A model generated the notes under the pieces. It made no database searches. It saw only the letters and a program-made list of their open reading frames with translations, and was not told the origin of the DNA. Shown here piece by piece: positions 28,261 to 37,001 of a stretch of DNA of 42,878 nucleotides. Source of the stretch: Bdellovibrionales bacterium. GTDB taxonomy: Bacteria; Bdellovibrionota; Bdellovibrionia; Bdellovibrionales; UBA1609. Every line of letters starts with the position of its first letter. The first letter of the stretch is position 1. The stretch lies in assembly GCA_022450595.1 (NCBI GenBank), contig JAKUPT010000021.1:1-42878 (forward strand), written 5' to 3'. The position numbers were made by a program, and so were the translations under genes.

Positions 28261-28898
28261 TAATGATCATCCTTAGGCTCTGAGACATTTGCAAAATTAA
28301 CTTTAGCCTCAACAAGCTCTAGGCCCCAGTATTTGCCAAAACCACGTCCGGCAAGGCTGCTATCAAAAACCTCTTTATGAGTGTTTTCATCCCAAATAAT
28401 AATGTGAGGAAGAGAGCTATGGTCATTATGAATATCTATAGACAGTTTCGCAGCTTTGGCTGAAACCACTGCTCTAAAAAAAGGAGTTAAGTTTTGTTTT
28501 GTTTCAGTGGATTGAAAAGTGATTTTTAATTTATCGCCTTTGGGAGTAAAGATCAGCTCAACTCCATTGTTTAAATTTTCATCGGCAAAACTAATCAGTC
28601 TTACTTCGGAGTTAGCATCTAATTCAAAGTCTAAATTAAAATTAAAACCCATTTCAGGTCGCTCAAAGCTATCAGTAAACTTGAAGAGCCCTGTTCCTTG
28701 TACCATTTGATTCTCAAAGACCAAGTTGTTGGAGTTTAAGAGCTCTACTTTTTGACCACTAAATTGTTTAATAATTTTAGGAGGTTGTGGTTTGTCTGCA
28801 GAATCGTCTTTTTGAGTGGGTTGATCTAAATCTGGGTTAAACCCACCGCCACAGGCTGAAAGTAATAAGACGAAAACAATATAAAAGACTTTACTCAT
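28260..28898 (-). CDS. Lipoprotein, first gene of znu operon
   Basis: MSKVFYIVFVLLLSACGGG; ATG at 28898 has SD AGGAGG, preferred over the track's GTG at 28934. Confidence 0.75.
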   Translation of the reverse strand: MSKVFYIVFVLLLSACGGGFNPDLDQPTQKDDSADKPQPPKIIKQFSGQKVELLNSNNLVFENQMVQGTGLFKFTDSFERPEMGFNFNLDFELDANSEVRLISFADENLNNGVELIFTPKGDKLKITFQSTETKQNLTPFFRAVVSAKAAKLSIDIHNDHSSLPHIIIWDENTHKEVFDSSLAGRGFGKYWGLELVEAKVNFANVSEPKDDH

Positions 28899-28934
28899 AA
28901 TTCCTCCTAAATCTATTTTTAGAGGAACTATCAC

Positions 28935-28955
28935 TATTGCAAATCATTTGCAATA
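28935..28955. promoter_or_regulatory. Candidate Zur/Fur-family operator
   Basis: TATTGCAAAT-C-ATTTGCAATA, perfect 10-1-10 palindrome just upstream of the operon that encodes the Zur-like regulator. Confidence 0.75.
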
Positions 28956-28968
28956 AAAAATGAGCCTT

Positions 28969-29895
28969 CTACAGCTTTTCCATGGGAGGTGGAGAGATAG
29001 GTTGTGAATGACTCCTATAGGCAAAATACTCACTTTCCTCAGGTGCTAGCCGTCGTCTAATCTCTGTAGGAAGCTGATGCAACACGTGGGTGGTTTCACC
29101 CTCACCTAAAACAGACTTTAAAGTTTTCCAAAAGGTCTGTATTAAGACTTCAGACGCTCCTTTGTTAAGCCCACTTCTTAATTTAACACCTTGTAGGATG
29201 GTTTGATCTGTGATGCTTCTGTTGGGGCCTGCTGGTAAATCAAAAAGAGGCTCTTGAATATGTTTTGGGAGCTGAGAGATAAAGTGGGTGCCGCCCGTGT
29301 AATGTAGCCTTTGAACAAGAATTCCAAGCAAGTACATAACAATCTCTTCAGTTTGTTTTTTGCTCAATTGAAAGGCTTCTGTGAATTGACCAATAAAGCG
29401 ATTATAGGTTTGCAAATGTGACCCGTTATGTTTGGAGGAGATGGCCTCAAAAACCTTTCTACGACGAATTTGTGATTTTACAATTTCACTTAAATCTAAG
29501 CTGTTAATAAATTGACCTGCAATTAAGTCATCAAGAGTCACTATGCCTACGCATTTTTTTTGGTGTCTTTTTGTCTCATTTATTATTGGAACACGTCTAA
29601 TTCCATAACTTTTCATAATTTGAATGGCTTCACTGATTGTTCCAGAGTCTGGTAGTGTGACAACGTCTGTTTCCATGATTTTTTTGATCTCAATATAGGC
29701 GTCGAGCTCTTCAGATATAAGATTACAAGTAATATCTCGATCTGTTAATACGCCCACAAGCTCTGAGTCTTTGTTATAAACAACCACACAGCCCACTTGG
29801 TTGTCACACATAGCCCTTGCGGCAACCAGTGCTGAATCGTGTTCTCTTAAAACGACAATTTTTCTATTAATAAATGAATCAATTGATGAGTACAT
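28969..29895 (-). CDS. CBS-domain pair fused to DUF2267-like domain
   Basis: CBS: VGCVVVYNKDSELVGVLTDRDIT and RRVPIINE...KCVGIVTLDDLI; C-terminal QTEEIVMYLLGILVQRLHYTGGTHFISQLPKHIQEPLF. Confidence 0.8.
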   Translation of the reverse strand: MYSSIDSFINRKIVVLREHDSALVAARAMCDNQVGCVVVYNKDSELVGVLTDRDITCNLISEELDAYIEIKKIMETDVVTLPDSGTISEAIQIMKSYGIRRVPIINETKRHQKKCVGIVTLDDLIAGQFINSLDLSEIVKSQIRRRKVFEAISSKHNGSHLQTYNRFIGQFTEAFQLSKKQTEEIVMYLLGILVQRLHYTGGTHFISQLPKHIQEPLFDLPAGPNRSITDQTILQGVKLRSGLNKGASEVLIQTFWKTLKSVLGEGETTHVLHQLPTEIRRRLAPEESEYFAYRSHSQPISPPPMEKL

Positions 29896-30102
29896 TTTAA
29901 CCTCCCAAACTTCCTAATCAGTTTAACTGGAGACTTTTTTAAAAAGATCACGATTATGTGTAAATATGTATAAATTCCAACAAAATTCTTCAAAATTTAT
30001 TTGCGGACTTTATTACAGAAAACATTGTGTAATATGAGTAAAGCTTAAAAAACGATTCCTCCCTGGCAAAGATGTTTTATTCTATAAGAGTGAGGAATAA
30101 AG

Positions 30103-31866
30103 ATGAATTTTTCAAAAGTTAAAGAAGCAAAGAATTTGCACTGGATCCATTGGTGCATCATCACTTTCTCTTTGTGCTTAACATTATTTGCCTGGAAAGT
30201 TGCAAAAGACCAAGCCTATGAAAAGATAAAAGTAAAATTTAATAGAGAAGCCGATCAGGCCATTGAGCTACTTAAAGAGAGAATGGAAAAATATGAAGAT
30301 GCACTATGGAGTGGTGTGGCTTTAGTGAAAACATATAATGATCAAGTAGACTATAAAACATGGTTAAAGTTTTCTAATTCATTAAATATTGATGACAAAT
30401 ATCCTGGCATAAATGGTATTGGAGTCATTTATAATGTTACAAATTTTGATAGTTATTTAAAAGATCAAAAAAATCATCGTCCTAATTACAGTGTATATCC
30501 TGAACACAACAAAAAAGAGAAGTTTCCAATAACCTATATTGAACCATTACAAGCAAATAATAAAGCAGTAGGTCTTGATATAGCTCATGAAAAAAATAGA
30601 TATGAGGCGGCAATTAAAGCCAGAGATACCGGCAAGGCTCAAATAACGGGCCAAATTTTCTTGGTTCAAGATAAAAATAAAACGCCGGGTTTTTTGTTTT
30701 ATGCCCCTTTTTACCGCGGGGAAGCACCAACATCTTTAGAAAAAAGAAGACAACAGTTTGCGGGCATGGTCTATGCCCCTTTTGTCGTAAAAAAATTAAT
30801 GGAAGGTACTCTTGCAAAACAAAAACGGCATGTTGGCTTACGTATTAATGATAATAAAAATGTACTATATGATGAAAACAATCCCTCTCACAAGGAGTAT
30901 GACCCCAGCCCGTTATTTACTAGAACAAGTAAAATAAATTTTTTTGGTCGTGAATGGTCCTTTGACATACGCTCTACTGTTGATTTTAAAAATTCATATA
31001 AGACCAACACACCATTGGTGATATTAATAGGTGGGATTTTTATAGATGTTTTACTGTTTCTTTTGTTTTTATCTTTAACTAGATCAAGCAAAAGAGCTTA
31101 CCGTTATGCAAAAAAAATGCATAAAAAAGCAGAAGAACAAAGAGCATTAGTTGTAAACTCAAATAAATTGGCCGCTCTAGGTGAGATGGCTGGAGGTGTG
31201 GCACATGAGATTAATAATCCACTAGCGATTATTTCTGTTCATATGCTTCAGTTAAGGACTCTTTTAACAAAAAAGGACACTGAAAATGCATTAAAGCTTT
31301 GTGATAATATTGATGCAACAGTTCTAAGAATCTCTAACATAGTAAAGTCTATGAGAAAGCTATCTCGTGACAGTTCAAAAGATAACTTTGAAATCTTTTA
31401 TGTTAAGGAGTTAATAGAAGACTGCCTACAGCTCTGCCATGAAAAATTTGTAAGCAGAGGTATAAAATTGTATACACAAAATATTGACGATAGCTTAATC
31501 ATTAATTGCAATAAAATACAAATATCTCAGGTGATGATTAACCTATTGAATAACGCTTATGATGCCATCTGTGAATCTCCCGATCCTTGGATTAAAATTC
31601 AAGCCATAAAAAATGGCTTAACGGCCGAGATTATATTTACAGACTCTGGACAAGGCATTGATCAAGACATTCAAGATAAAATTCTGAACCCATTTTTTAC
31701 CACAAAACCTCTAGGGCTGGGTACAGGTATTGGATTGAGTATATCTAAGACAATAGTTGAAAATCATAGTGGTCGGTTAATATTAGATGCACATCAACAA
31801 AACACGAGTTTTAAAATAATACTACCCAGGGTTGTTGAAAGTAAAACTATAGGAGTTGGTGCTTGA
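30103..31866 (+). CDS. Sensor histidine kinase with CHASE-type extracellular domain
   Basis: Two TM segments flank a CHASE-like domain (YPGINGIGVIYNV); GEMAGGVAHEINNPLAI H-box; GTGIGLSISKTIVENHSGRL. Confidence 0.92.
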   Translation: MNFSKVKEAKNLHWIHWCIITFSLCLTLFAWKVAKDQAYEKIKVKFNREADQAIELLKERMEKYEDALWSGVALVKTYNDQVDYKTWLKFSNSLNIDDKYPGINGIGVIYNVTNFDSYLKDQKNHRPNYSVYPEHNKKEKFPITYIEPLQANNKAVGLDIAHEKNRYEAAIKARDTGKAQITGQIFLVQDKNKTPGFLFYAPFYRGEAPTSLEKRRQQFAGMVYAPFVVKKLMEGTLAKQKRHVGLRINDNKNVLYDENNPSHKEYDPSPLFTRTSKINFFGREWSFDIRSTVDFKNSYKTNTPLVILIGGIFIDVLLFLLFLSLTRSSKRAYRYAKKMHKKAEEQRALVVNSNKLAALGEMAGGVAHEINNPLAIISVHMLQLRTLLTKKDTENALKLCDNIDATVLRISNIVKSMRKLSRDSSKDNFEIFYVKELIEDCLQLCHEKFVSRGIKLYTQNIDDSLIINCNKIQISQVMINLLNNAYDAICESPDPWIKIQAIKNGLTAEIIFTDSGQGIDQDIQDKILNPFFTTKPLGLGTGIGLSISKTIVENHSGRLILDAHQQNTSFKIILPRVVESKTIGVGA

Positions 31867-32255
31867 GTGTATTAAAAGTCTTAATTGTTGATGATGAAAA
31901 AGAATTGTGTGCGGCCTTGTGTTTGCAGCTGTCAATGAATCTTAATATAGATTGTGATTTTTGTTATTCTGGAGAACAGGCTTTGCAAAAATTAAATGAT
32001 AAAATTTATGACGTTTTATTAACAGACATTAAAATGCCCGGCATGAATGGAATTGAACTGATTAAAGTCATAAAAAAAGAAACTCATTCTAAAATAATAG
32101 CTTATGCAATGACCGGCTATTCAGACTATTCAGAGAGAGATGTTTTATCTGTGGGAGGACAAAGATTGTTTCATAAGCCAGATGATATTTCTGAAATAGT
32201 AAAAACAATACTGTCTATGACTCAAAGTAAATCTTCTGCTTTAGAAACTGATTAA
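31863..32255 (+). CDS. Receiver-only response regulator
   Basis: VLIVDDEKELC, LLTDIKMPGMNGIELI, YAMTGYSD, FHKPDD; 4-bp overlap with HK. Confidence 0.9.
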   Translation: MSVLKVLIVDDEKELCAALCLQLSMNLNIDCDFCYSGEQALQKLNDKIYDVLLTDIKMPGMNGIELIKVIKKETHSKIIAYAMTGYSDYSERDVLSVGGQRLFHKPDDISEIVKTILSMTQSKSSALETD

Positions 32256-32476
32256 CTTTCTAAGATCTCAATAACTTTATTTTTAGACTTGTGACCTGAA
32301 AGAATCTTAATATTAGATTTTGGAACTTTAAAGTATTTGGCCAAAGCTTCTAATAACTTCAAATTGGCCTCTCCTTTAGTGGGGAGGGCATTAATTTTAG
32401 CAATAATTTTATTGGAGCCTATCATTTCGATAGACTCCTTTTTAGATTTTGGCTTTACAAATACTGAATATTTCAT
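32252..32476 (-). CDS. DUF167 (YggU family) protein
   Basis: KYSVFVKPKSKKESIE...NALPTKGEANLKLLEALAKYFKVPKSNIKILSGHKSKNKVIEI. Confidence 0.87.
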   Translation of the reverse strand: MKYSVFVKPKSKKESIEMIGSNKIIAKINALPTKGEANLKLLEALAKYFKVPKSNIKILSGHKSKNKVIEILES

Positions 32477-32985
32477 CTTTTCTTTAAACAGTGTTCTTTG
32501 ATTTCTTGGTTTTCTTGCTCATTTAGGTTTGCAAATTCAGTGATCCAGGCGATGGGACCTTGGTTTTTATCATTTAATTTCCAGTTAATGGTCCAACAGC
32601 CAGACATTTGATGCAGAGCCATAGACTTTAAATAATAACTTCCATTTTCAAAGTTTAATTTATGTGAAGTAGAATGATTATGCCCGTTGTCCATATACAT
32701 AAATGGCAGTAGGGTGAAGTTTTCAAGTTTTACACCTGTTTGGTTTTTATCCTTGCTCTTCCAAAACTTAACTATAGCTTTAGAATAAAACCACTTTTGA
32801 GGTGGTTGTTTCATGGGTATAAGCGCCGGTGACATTTGCTCGGAGGGTTGAAGCTCTCCTTTAATTTTTTGATCAGCCTTTTGCCAGTTAATTTTATAAC
32901 AATAAGACTGATTATTAACTTCAATCGTATTTTGGCAGTCAGCATATGCAAATGTATATAAAAATATTGATATTAAAAAGCTCAT
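32473..32985 (-). CDS. Exported FixH/YtkA-like hypothetical protein
   Basis: Signal peptide; FTLLPFMYMDNGHNHS...YYLKSMALHQMSGCWTINWKL. Confidence 0.55.
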   Translation of the reverse strand: MSFLISIFLYTFAYADCQNTIEVNNQSYCYKINWQKADQKIKGELQPSEQMSPALIPMKQPPQKWFYSKAIVKFWKSKDKNQTGVKLENFTLLPFMYMDNGHNHSTSHKLNFENGSYYLKSMALHQMSGCWTINWKLNDKNQGPIAWITEFANLNEQENQEIKEHCLKKR

Positions 32986-32996
32986 AACATTCTCCT

Positions 32997-33884
32997 TTAA
33001 AAATAATTATAATTTAAACTTAAACCAAAGTTTCTGTTTAGTATTGTATTTTTTGATTTCCCTATAAGAGTTTGATCTGAATAATTAACACCCAAAAACA
33101 AACTTTCATTGATTGGTGTCTGTATGGCCACTAATACAGTGGTGTTGTTCGACCCTTCTGAGCTTTGGTTATTCACTGTTCTTTCAGATAATTGATTATA
33201 ACTGATTCCTAAGCTAGAGGTGAGTGATGTAAAACTGTAGCTGGCCAAAAAACTTAAAGATGAGTCATTAAAGTTTGAAACCTCCACATTGTTAATTTTA
33301 GATGATAATAATTCAATGCTCTTTAGTTGTAGGCTTAAGGATATTGGGTAGTATACTTTTTTTAAAGTTAAACCAAGGCCAACACCATATTGATTATGCC
33401 CAGTCACACCAGCGGCTTCACCAAGGCTTTGATCATCATATATAGATCGCCCTGTTGGTAGGTTCACTAGAGCAGATAAATATACTGTTGGTTTCCAATA
33501 GGAATAGCGATACACAGGAATAGCCTCATAGGTCCAGCCCATCAAAGTGTCACTGCTGTGACTGGCCGTTGCAGTTATCCCGTTGCTTTCAAAGCGTCCT
33601 TGAGACTGACTTATTGTGGCAAAGACTTGTGAGCGTTCGCTGAGTTGAGAAGCCACATTCAAATTAAAGCTTTGGACACTCCTGTTTTTTTTATCAAAAA
33701 CAAAAAACTTATCTGAATCTTGATAAACTCGGCCCACAGACTCAGTATAGCTAAGACTGGTTGTTAAACTCAACTTTTGGTTTAAGCTTAACACACTAAA
33801 GCTTGTAGGAGCTTGTCCACAACAACTACTTGCATAAGTTTTCAAACTAAGAAGTGATAAGACGATTACAAGGTATCTTGCCAT
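32997..33884 (-). CDS. Putative outer-membrane beta-barrel protein with CCGQ N-terminus
   Basis: Signal peptide ending TYA|SSCCGQAPTSFSVL; amphipathic strands; ends FGLSLNYNYF. Confidence 0.6.
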   Translation of the reverse strand: MARYLVIVLSLLSLKTYASSCCGQAPTSFSVLSLNQKLSLTTSLSYTESVGRVYQDSDKFFVFDKKNRSVQSFNLNVASQLSERSQVFATISQSQGRFESNGITATASHSSDTLMGWTYEAIPVYRYSYWKPTVYLSALVNLPTGRSIYDDQSLGEAAGVTGHNQYGVGLGLTLKKVYYPISLSLQLKSIELLSSKINNVEVSNFNDSSLSFLASYSFTSLTSSLGISYNQLSERTVNNQSSEGSNNTTVLVAIQTPINESLFLGVNYSDQTLIGKSKNTILNRNFGLSLNYNYF

Positions 33885-34312
33885 GATATTTTATCCTTTA
33901 TATTTAAGTCTTCATCAACGAGCCAAAGTTCATTCAGCCACTGTCCACCCATGTTGTATTTAATGGTTTGATTGAGATATAAGCCCTTTGAAAGAGGCTC
34001 AAAAAAGCCGGCATCATCTAATGGGTGTCCCATGGATGGCATAGTGGCGTAAAAGCTCAAATTTAATCCTTTCGGAATATTTACAAGATTGTTATTTTCA
34101 TCTTTTACAACCACAAACAAGCTATTGTTTTTATTGATATCCCCACTTGGACCAACAATCCATTCAAAAGTAATCATAAGCTTGTTGTTTTTAAACTCTT
34201 TAGAAAGCTTTAATTTTTTTAGTTCAGAGTTGTCTTGTGTTAAGCGATGGTTGATAGGTGAGTGGCAAGCTGTTAACAATAAAATTAATGCGATTAAGTA
34301 CTTCATTACAAT
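33866..34312 (-). CDS. FixH-like lipoprotein (start uncertain; track 34327)
   Basis: MKYLIALILLLTACHSP lipobox; LSFYATMPSMGHPLDDAGFFEPLSKGLYLNQTIKYNMGGQWLNELWL. Confidence 0.6.
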   Translation of the reverse strand: MVMKYLIALILLLTACHSPINHRLTQDNSELKKLKLSKEFKNNKLMITFEWIVGPSGDINKNNSLFVVVKDENNNLVNIPKGLNLSFYATMPSMGHPLDDAGFFEPLSKGLYLNQTIKYNMGGQWLNELWLVDEDLNIKDKISWQDTL

Positions 34313-34830
34313 CTCCTTATATAGCACCCAAGGCTTTTGCCGACGGTGTATTTTATTTTTTTTCCTGCAGCTAAGGCCTCTAAATTTTCTTTTAAGTAGT
34401 GTTTTTTAGCATTATCAAAAAAGCGATGATCAGAAATACCACCCTCGTATAAAACTTGATACCCACCAGAGGGCTGCCTTTTTAACAATGTGGTGTGGGG
34501 AGTTTTTAGTGCTTTAAAGCGTTTTACAAGAGTCTGCTTGGTGTCTTTTAGGACTGGAAACTGAAAGTTCTTAGAAGTGTAATAAGCCTGAACATGCTTT
34601 TTGTTGTCGTCATCCACAACATCTGTCATGACGCCAAAGAGCTGAACCTTGTCATATTTATTATTTAATTGATTTAAATGCTCCACATGACTGTTGGAGC
34701 AAGGACACTGACTCGATAAAAACACGACCACTTTGATTTCAGATTCGTTTTTATCAAAATCATTCACTGTTTGATAGGCAAAAGCCCACGGCCCTATTGC
34801 TAAGGCAAAGCAAAAAAATATCATTTTCAT
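34306..34830 (-). CDS. Exported thioredoxin-fold redoxin (AhpC/TSA-like)
   Basis: Signal peptide; VVVFLSSQCPCSNSHVEHLNQL...FPVLKDTKQTLVKRFKALKTPHTTLLK. Confidence 0.8.
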   Translation of the reverse strand: MKMIFFCFALAIGPWAFAYQTVNDFDKNESEIKVVVFLSSQCPCSNSHVEHLNQLNNKYDKVQLFGVMTDVVDDDNKKHVQAYYTSKNFQFPVLKDTKQTLVKRFKALKTPHTTLLKRQPSGGYQVLYEGGISDHRFFDNAKKHYLKENLEALAAGKKIKYTVGKSLGCYIRRL

Positions 34831-34839
34831 TTTTATTTC

Positions 34840-34877
34840 CTTTCAAAATTTAAATTTTTAACTTTAAATTTTGAAAG
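34840..34877. repeat. 15-bp perfect inverted repeat at gene junction
   Basis: CTTTCAAAATTTAAA-TTTTTAAC-TTTAAATTTTGAAAG. Confidence 0.85.
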
Positions 34878-35241
34878 TAGGGGGAGATAGACCCGAGGTG
34901 TGCTCTGATAATAAACTTAATCTGATTGGATTTTCATTGTTTATTGTGATTGTGCGAGAAAAAATATCAAGTTTATACACAGAAGAGTGCAGAGCTGTAA
35001 TGCTTGTAGAGCCAGATGAAAAGCCGCTTAATAAAATTCCAATTTTTAAAACGCTGTGCTGAGAGTCTTGTTTTCCAATAACGCCAATTGTGCTGCACAC
35101 ATCATTTTGTATAGCCACACTTATTTGTTTTTTTGGAGCAAAATGTTTTTCTACAGCCTCTAGGTGCAAGAAAATATTAAACAGTACTAAGACTGCAAAT
35201 AGCTTGGTGTAAAATGGGTGATTTTGTAGGAATGGCACCAT
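34864..35241 (-). CDS. Hypothetical small membrane-anchored or secreted protein
   Basis: 125 aa; N-terminal TM; ends LLSEHTSGLSPPTFKI; heads the redoxin cluster. Confidence 0.5.
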   Translation of the reverse strand: MVPFLQNHPFYTKLFAVLVLFNIFLHLEAVEKHFAPKKQISVAIQNDVCSTIGVIGKQDSQHSVLKIGILLSGFSSGSTSITALHSSVYKLDIFSRTITINNENPIRLSLLSEHTSGLSPPTFKI

Positions 35242-35452
35242 AGGCTTGGTCTAAACAAAACTATAGATAAATACAAGTAAAACCCAAAGGGCTTGTCGCA
35301 GTTTTTGGATATTGAGCAAAAAATATAAAAGATGTATATATTAGCTTGTGACCACTTAGCTAAATTATACGCGGAGTGGCCCAAATAGTAACTTGTGTAG
35401 GTTTTCAATATCTTTGAGTTAAAATTACTCAAGTATATTATGGAGGAACTAG

Positions 35453-35887
35453 ATGAGTAGGAATAAACCTGCCTCAACAACTATGGTGAAAGTTGAAAAT
35501 ATTGATTTTTCACACCAAGACATATTTTCTGTAGTGGATAGCTTCTACCGCCAAGTCGCTCAAGATCAATTATTGAAAGAGCCATTTAAGTCTGTTCAAG
35601 ATTGGCCTGAACATATTGAGCGGCTCACACATTTTTGGTGGATTCGTTTTGGAGGTCAACCCTATATGTTTTCTCAATACAATCCCATATTAAAACATTT
35701 CTATGCTGGCTTTAATAGAAAGTTGCTAGAACATTGGTTAAAACTTTTTCATAAGGTTTTAGATGAAAAGCTCACTCAACAACAAGCCAATTTATGGAAA
35801 GAGATTTCAGCAGTCATGGGGCAAGGGCTTAATGCTAGAAACGAAATGCTAAAAAAACAACATCAACAACAGGAGAAAAACCAGTGA
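35453..35887 (+). CDS. Group III truncated hemoglobin-like globin
   Basis: VDSFYRQVAQDQLLKEPF...HIERLTHFWWIRFGGQPYM; SD GGAGGA. Confidence 0.8.
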   Translation: MSRNKPASTTMVKVENIDFSHQDIFSVVDSFYRQVAQDQLLKEPFKSVQDWPEHIERLTHFWWIRFGGQPYMFSQYNPILKHFYAGFNRKLLEHWLKLFHKVLDEKLTQQQANLWKEISAVMGQGLNARNEMLKKQHQQQEKNQ

Positions 35888-36363
35888 ATACAGTTTATGA
35901 TTTTACAGTTAAAAATATAAATGGTGAAGACATCAAATTAAGTAAATATAAGGACGATGTGTTGCTTATTGTGAATGTCGCAAGTGAGTGTGGATTTACA
36001 AAGCAATACGACGGACTGCAGTCTCTTTATGAAAAGTATAAAGATAAAAATTTTAAAGTTTTAGCCTTCCCATGTAATCAGTTTGGAGGACAAGAGCCTG
36101 GAAGTGATCAAGAGATTAAAAATTTTTGCACTTCAAAATTTAACGTTACTTTCCCTATATTCTCAAAAATTGATGTGAATGGAGACAATGCCCACCCTTT
36201 ATTTGAGTTTTTAAAAACTCAAAGCCCAGGAGTTCTTGGTTCTCAAGCCATTAAGTGGAACTTCACTAAGTTTTTGGTGGGTCCAAGTGGCAATGTTGTC
36301 AATAGATTCGCTCCCACAAAAAAGCCCGCTGAGATCCAGCCAGAGATTGAGGCTTTACTGTAA
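35884..36363 (+). CDS. Glutathione peroxidase family protein
   Basis: NVASECGFTKQYDGLQSLYEKYKDKNFKVLAFPCNQFGGQEPGS; KWNFTKFLVG. Confidence 0.95.
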   Translation: MNTVYDFTVKNINGEDIKLSKYKDDVLLIVNVASECGFTKQYDGLQSLYEKYKDKNFKVLAFPCNQFGGQEPGSDQEIKNFCTSKFNVTFPIFSKIDVNGDNAHPLFEFLKTQSPGVLGSQAIKWNFTKFLVGPSGNVVNRFAPTKKPAEIQPEIEALL

Positions 36364-36468
36364 GGTTGCAATAATTTCATTAGCTGGGTAGTAAATTAAT
36401 AGTTCTGTACTGAAATCCCCTAATATTACAGGCTTTTTTTAGGCTCGATTATTACCTCAATGGGTACT

Positions 36469-36654
36469 ATGACAAAAATTAAGCTTTTACTTTTAGCGCC
36501 CGTATTAGCTCTTGCTGCTTGTTCAAAATCTAAAAAAGATGACAATATTCAAGAGTATTTTATTTCTGGTTCAACCCAGGCCTTTTACCGTAATGCTAAA
36601 CTCAATAAGGATGACAACACTCAAATAACCCAATACGACAATCCAATTTTATAA
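36469..36654 (+). CDS. Small lipoprotein, possibly frameshifted
   Basis: MTKIKLLLLAPVLALAACSKSKKDD lipobox; frame +1 continues openly after the stop. Confidence 0.45.
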   Translation: MTKIKLLLLAPVLALAACSKSKKDDNIQEYFISGSTQAFYRNAKLNKDDNTQITQYDNPIL

Positions 36655-37001
36655 TGATCTTTATAAAGATGTGGATGAAGTTGGTTTTTTCTCTTCATGG
36701 TTTAACAAAAACTATCTACTTTCCAAAGTCAGTGTAGACCCATTGTATGTAAGCATATAGGTTGGGATTGAAATATATACAGAGCTAATTGTAATTAATC
36801 TATTTATGCGTAAGCTTTTTTAATTAGCTATTATTATATCTTCAATAAGCACTGAAAATACAGCCAAGTATTTAAAACCACTTAAAAATTTTTTTTTAAG
36901 TTACGTTGGGCTTTTAGTTATAGCTAGATCTTATTGTTGGGGACAAATATAGAGGCTTCATTTGCTGAAGTGATTGCGCTACGACTTATCTAGGGGGGAT
37001 T

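Noticed and set aside
35187-35480. 97-aa minus-strand ORF
   Set aside because: Serine/tyrosine-rich random-looking sequence overlapping two better-supported genes and an intergenic region.
36783-36829. AGCTAATT...AATTAGCT inverted repeat and nearby A/T runs as a mobile-element end
   Set aside because: Short, AT-rich, no transposase or target duplication; compatible with chance.
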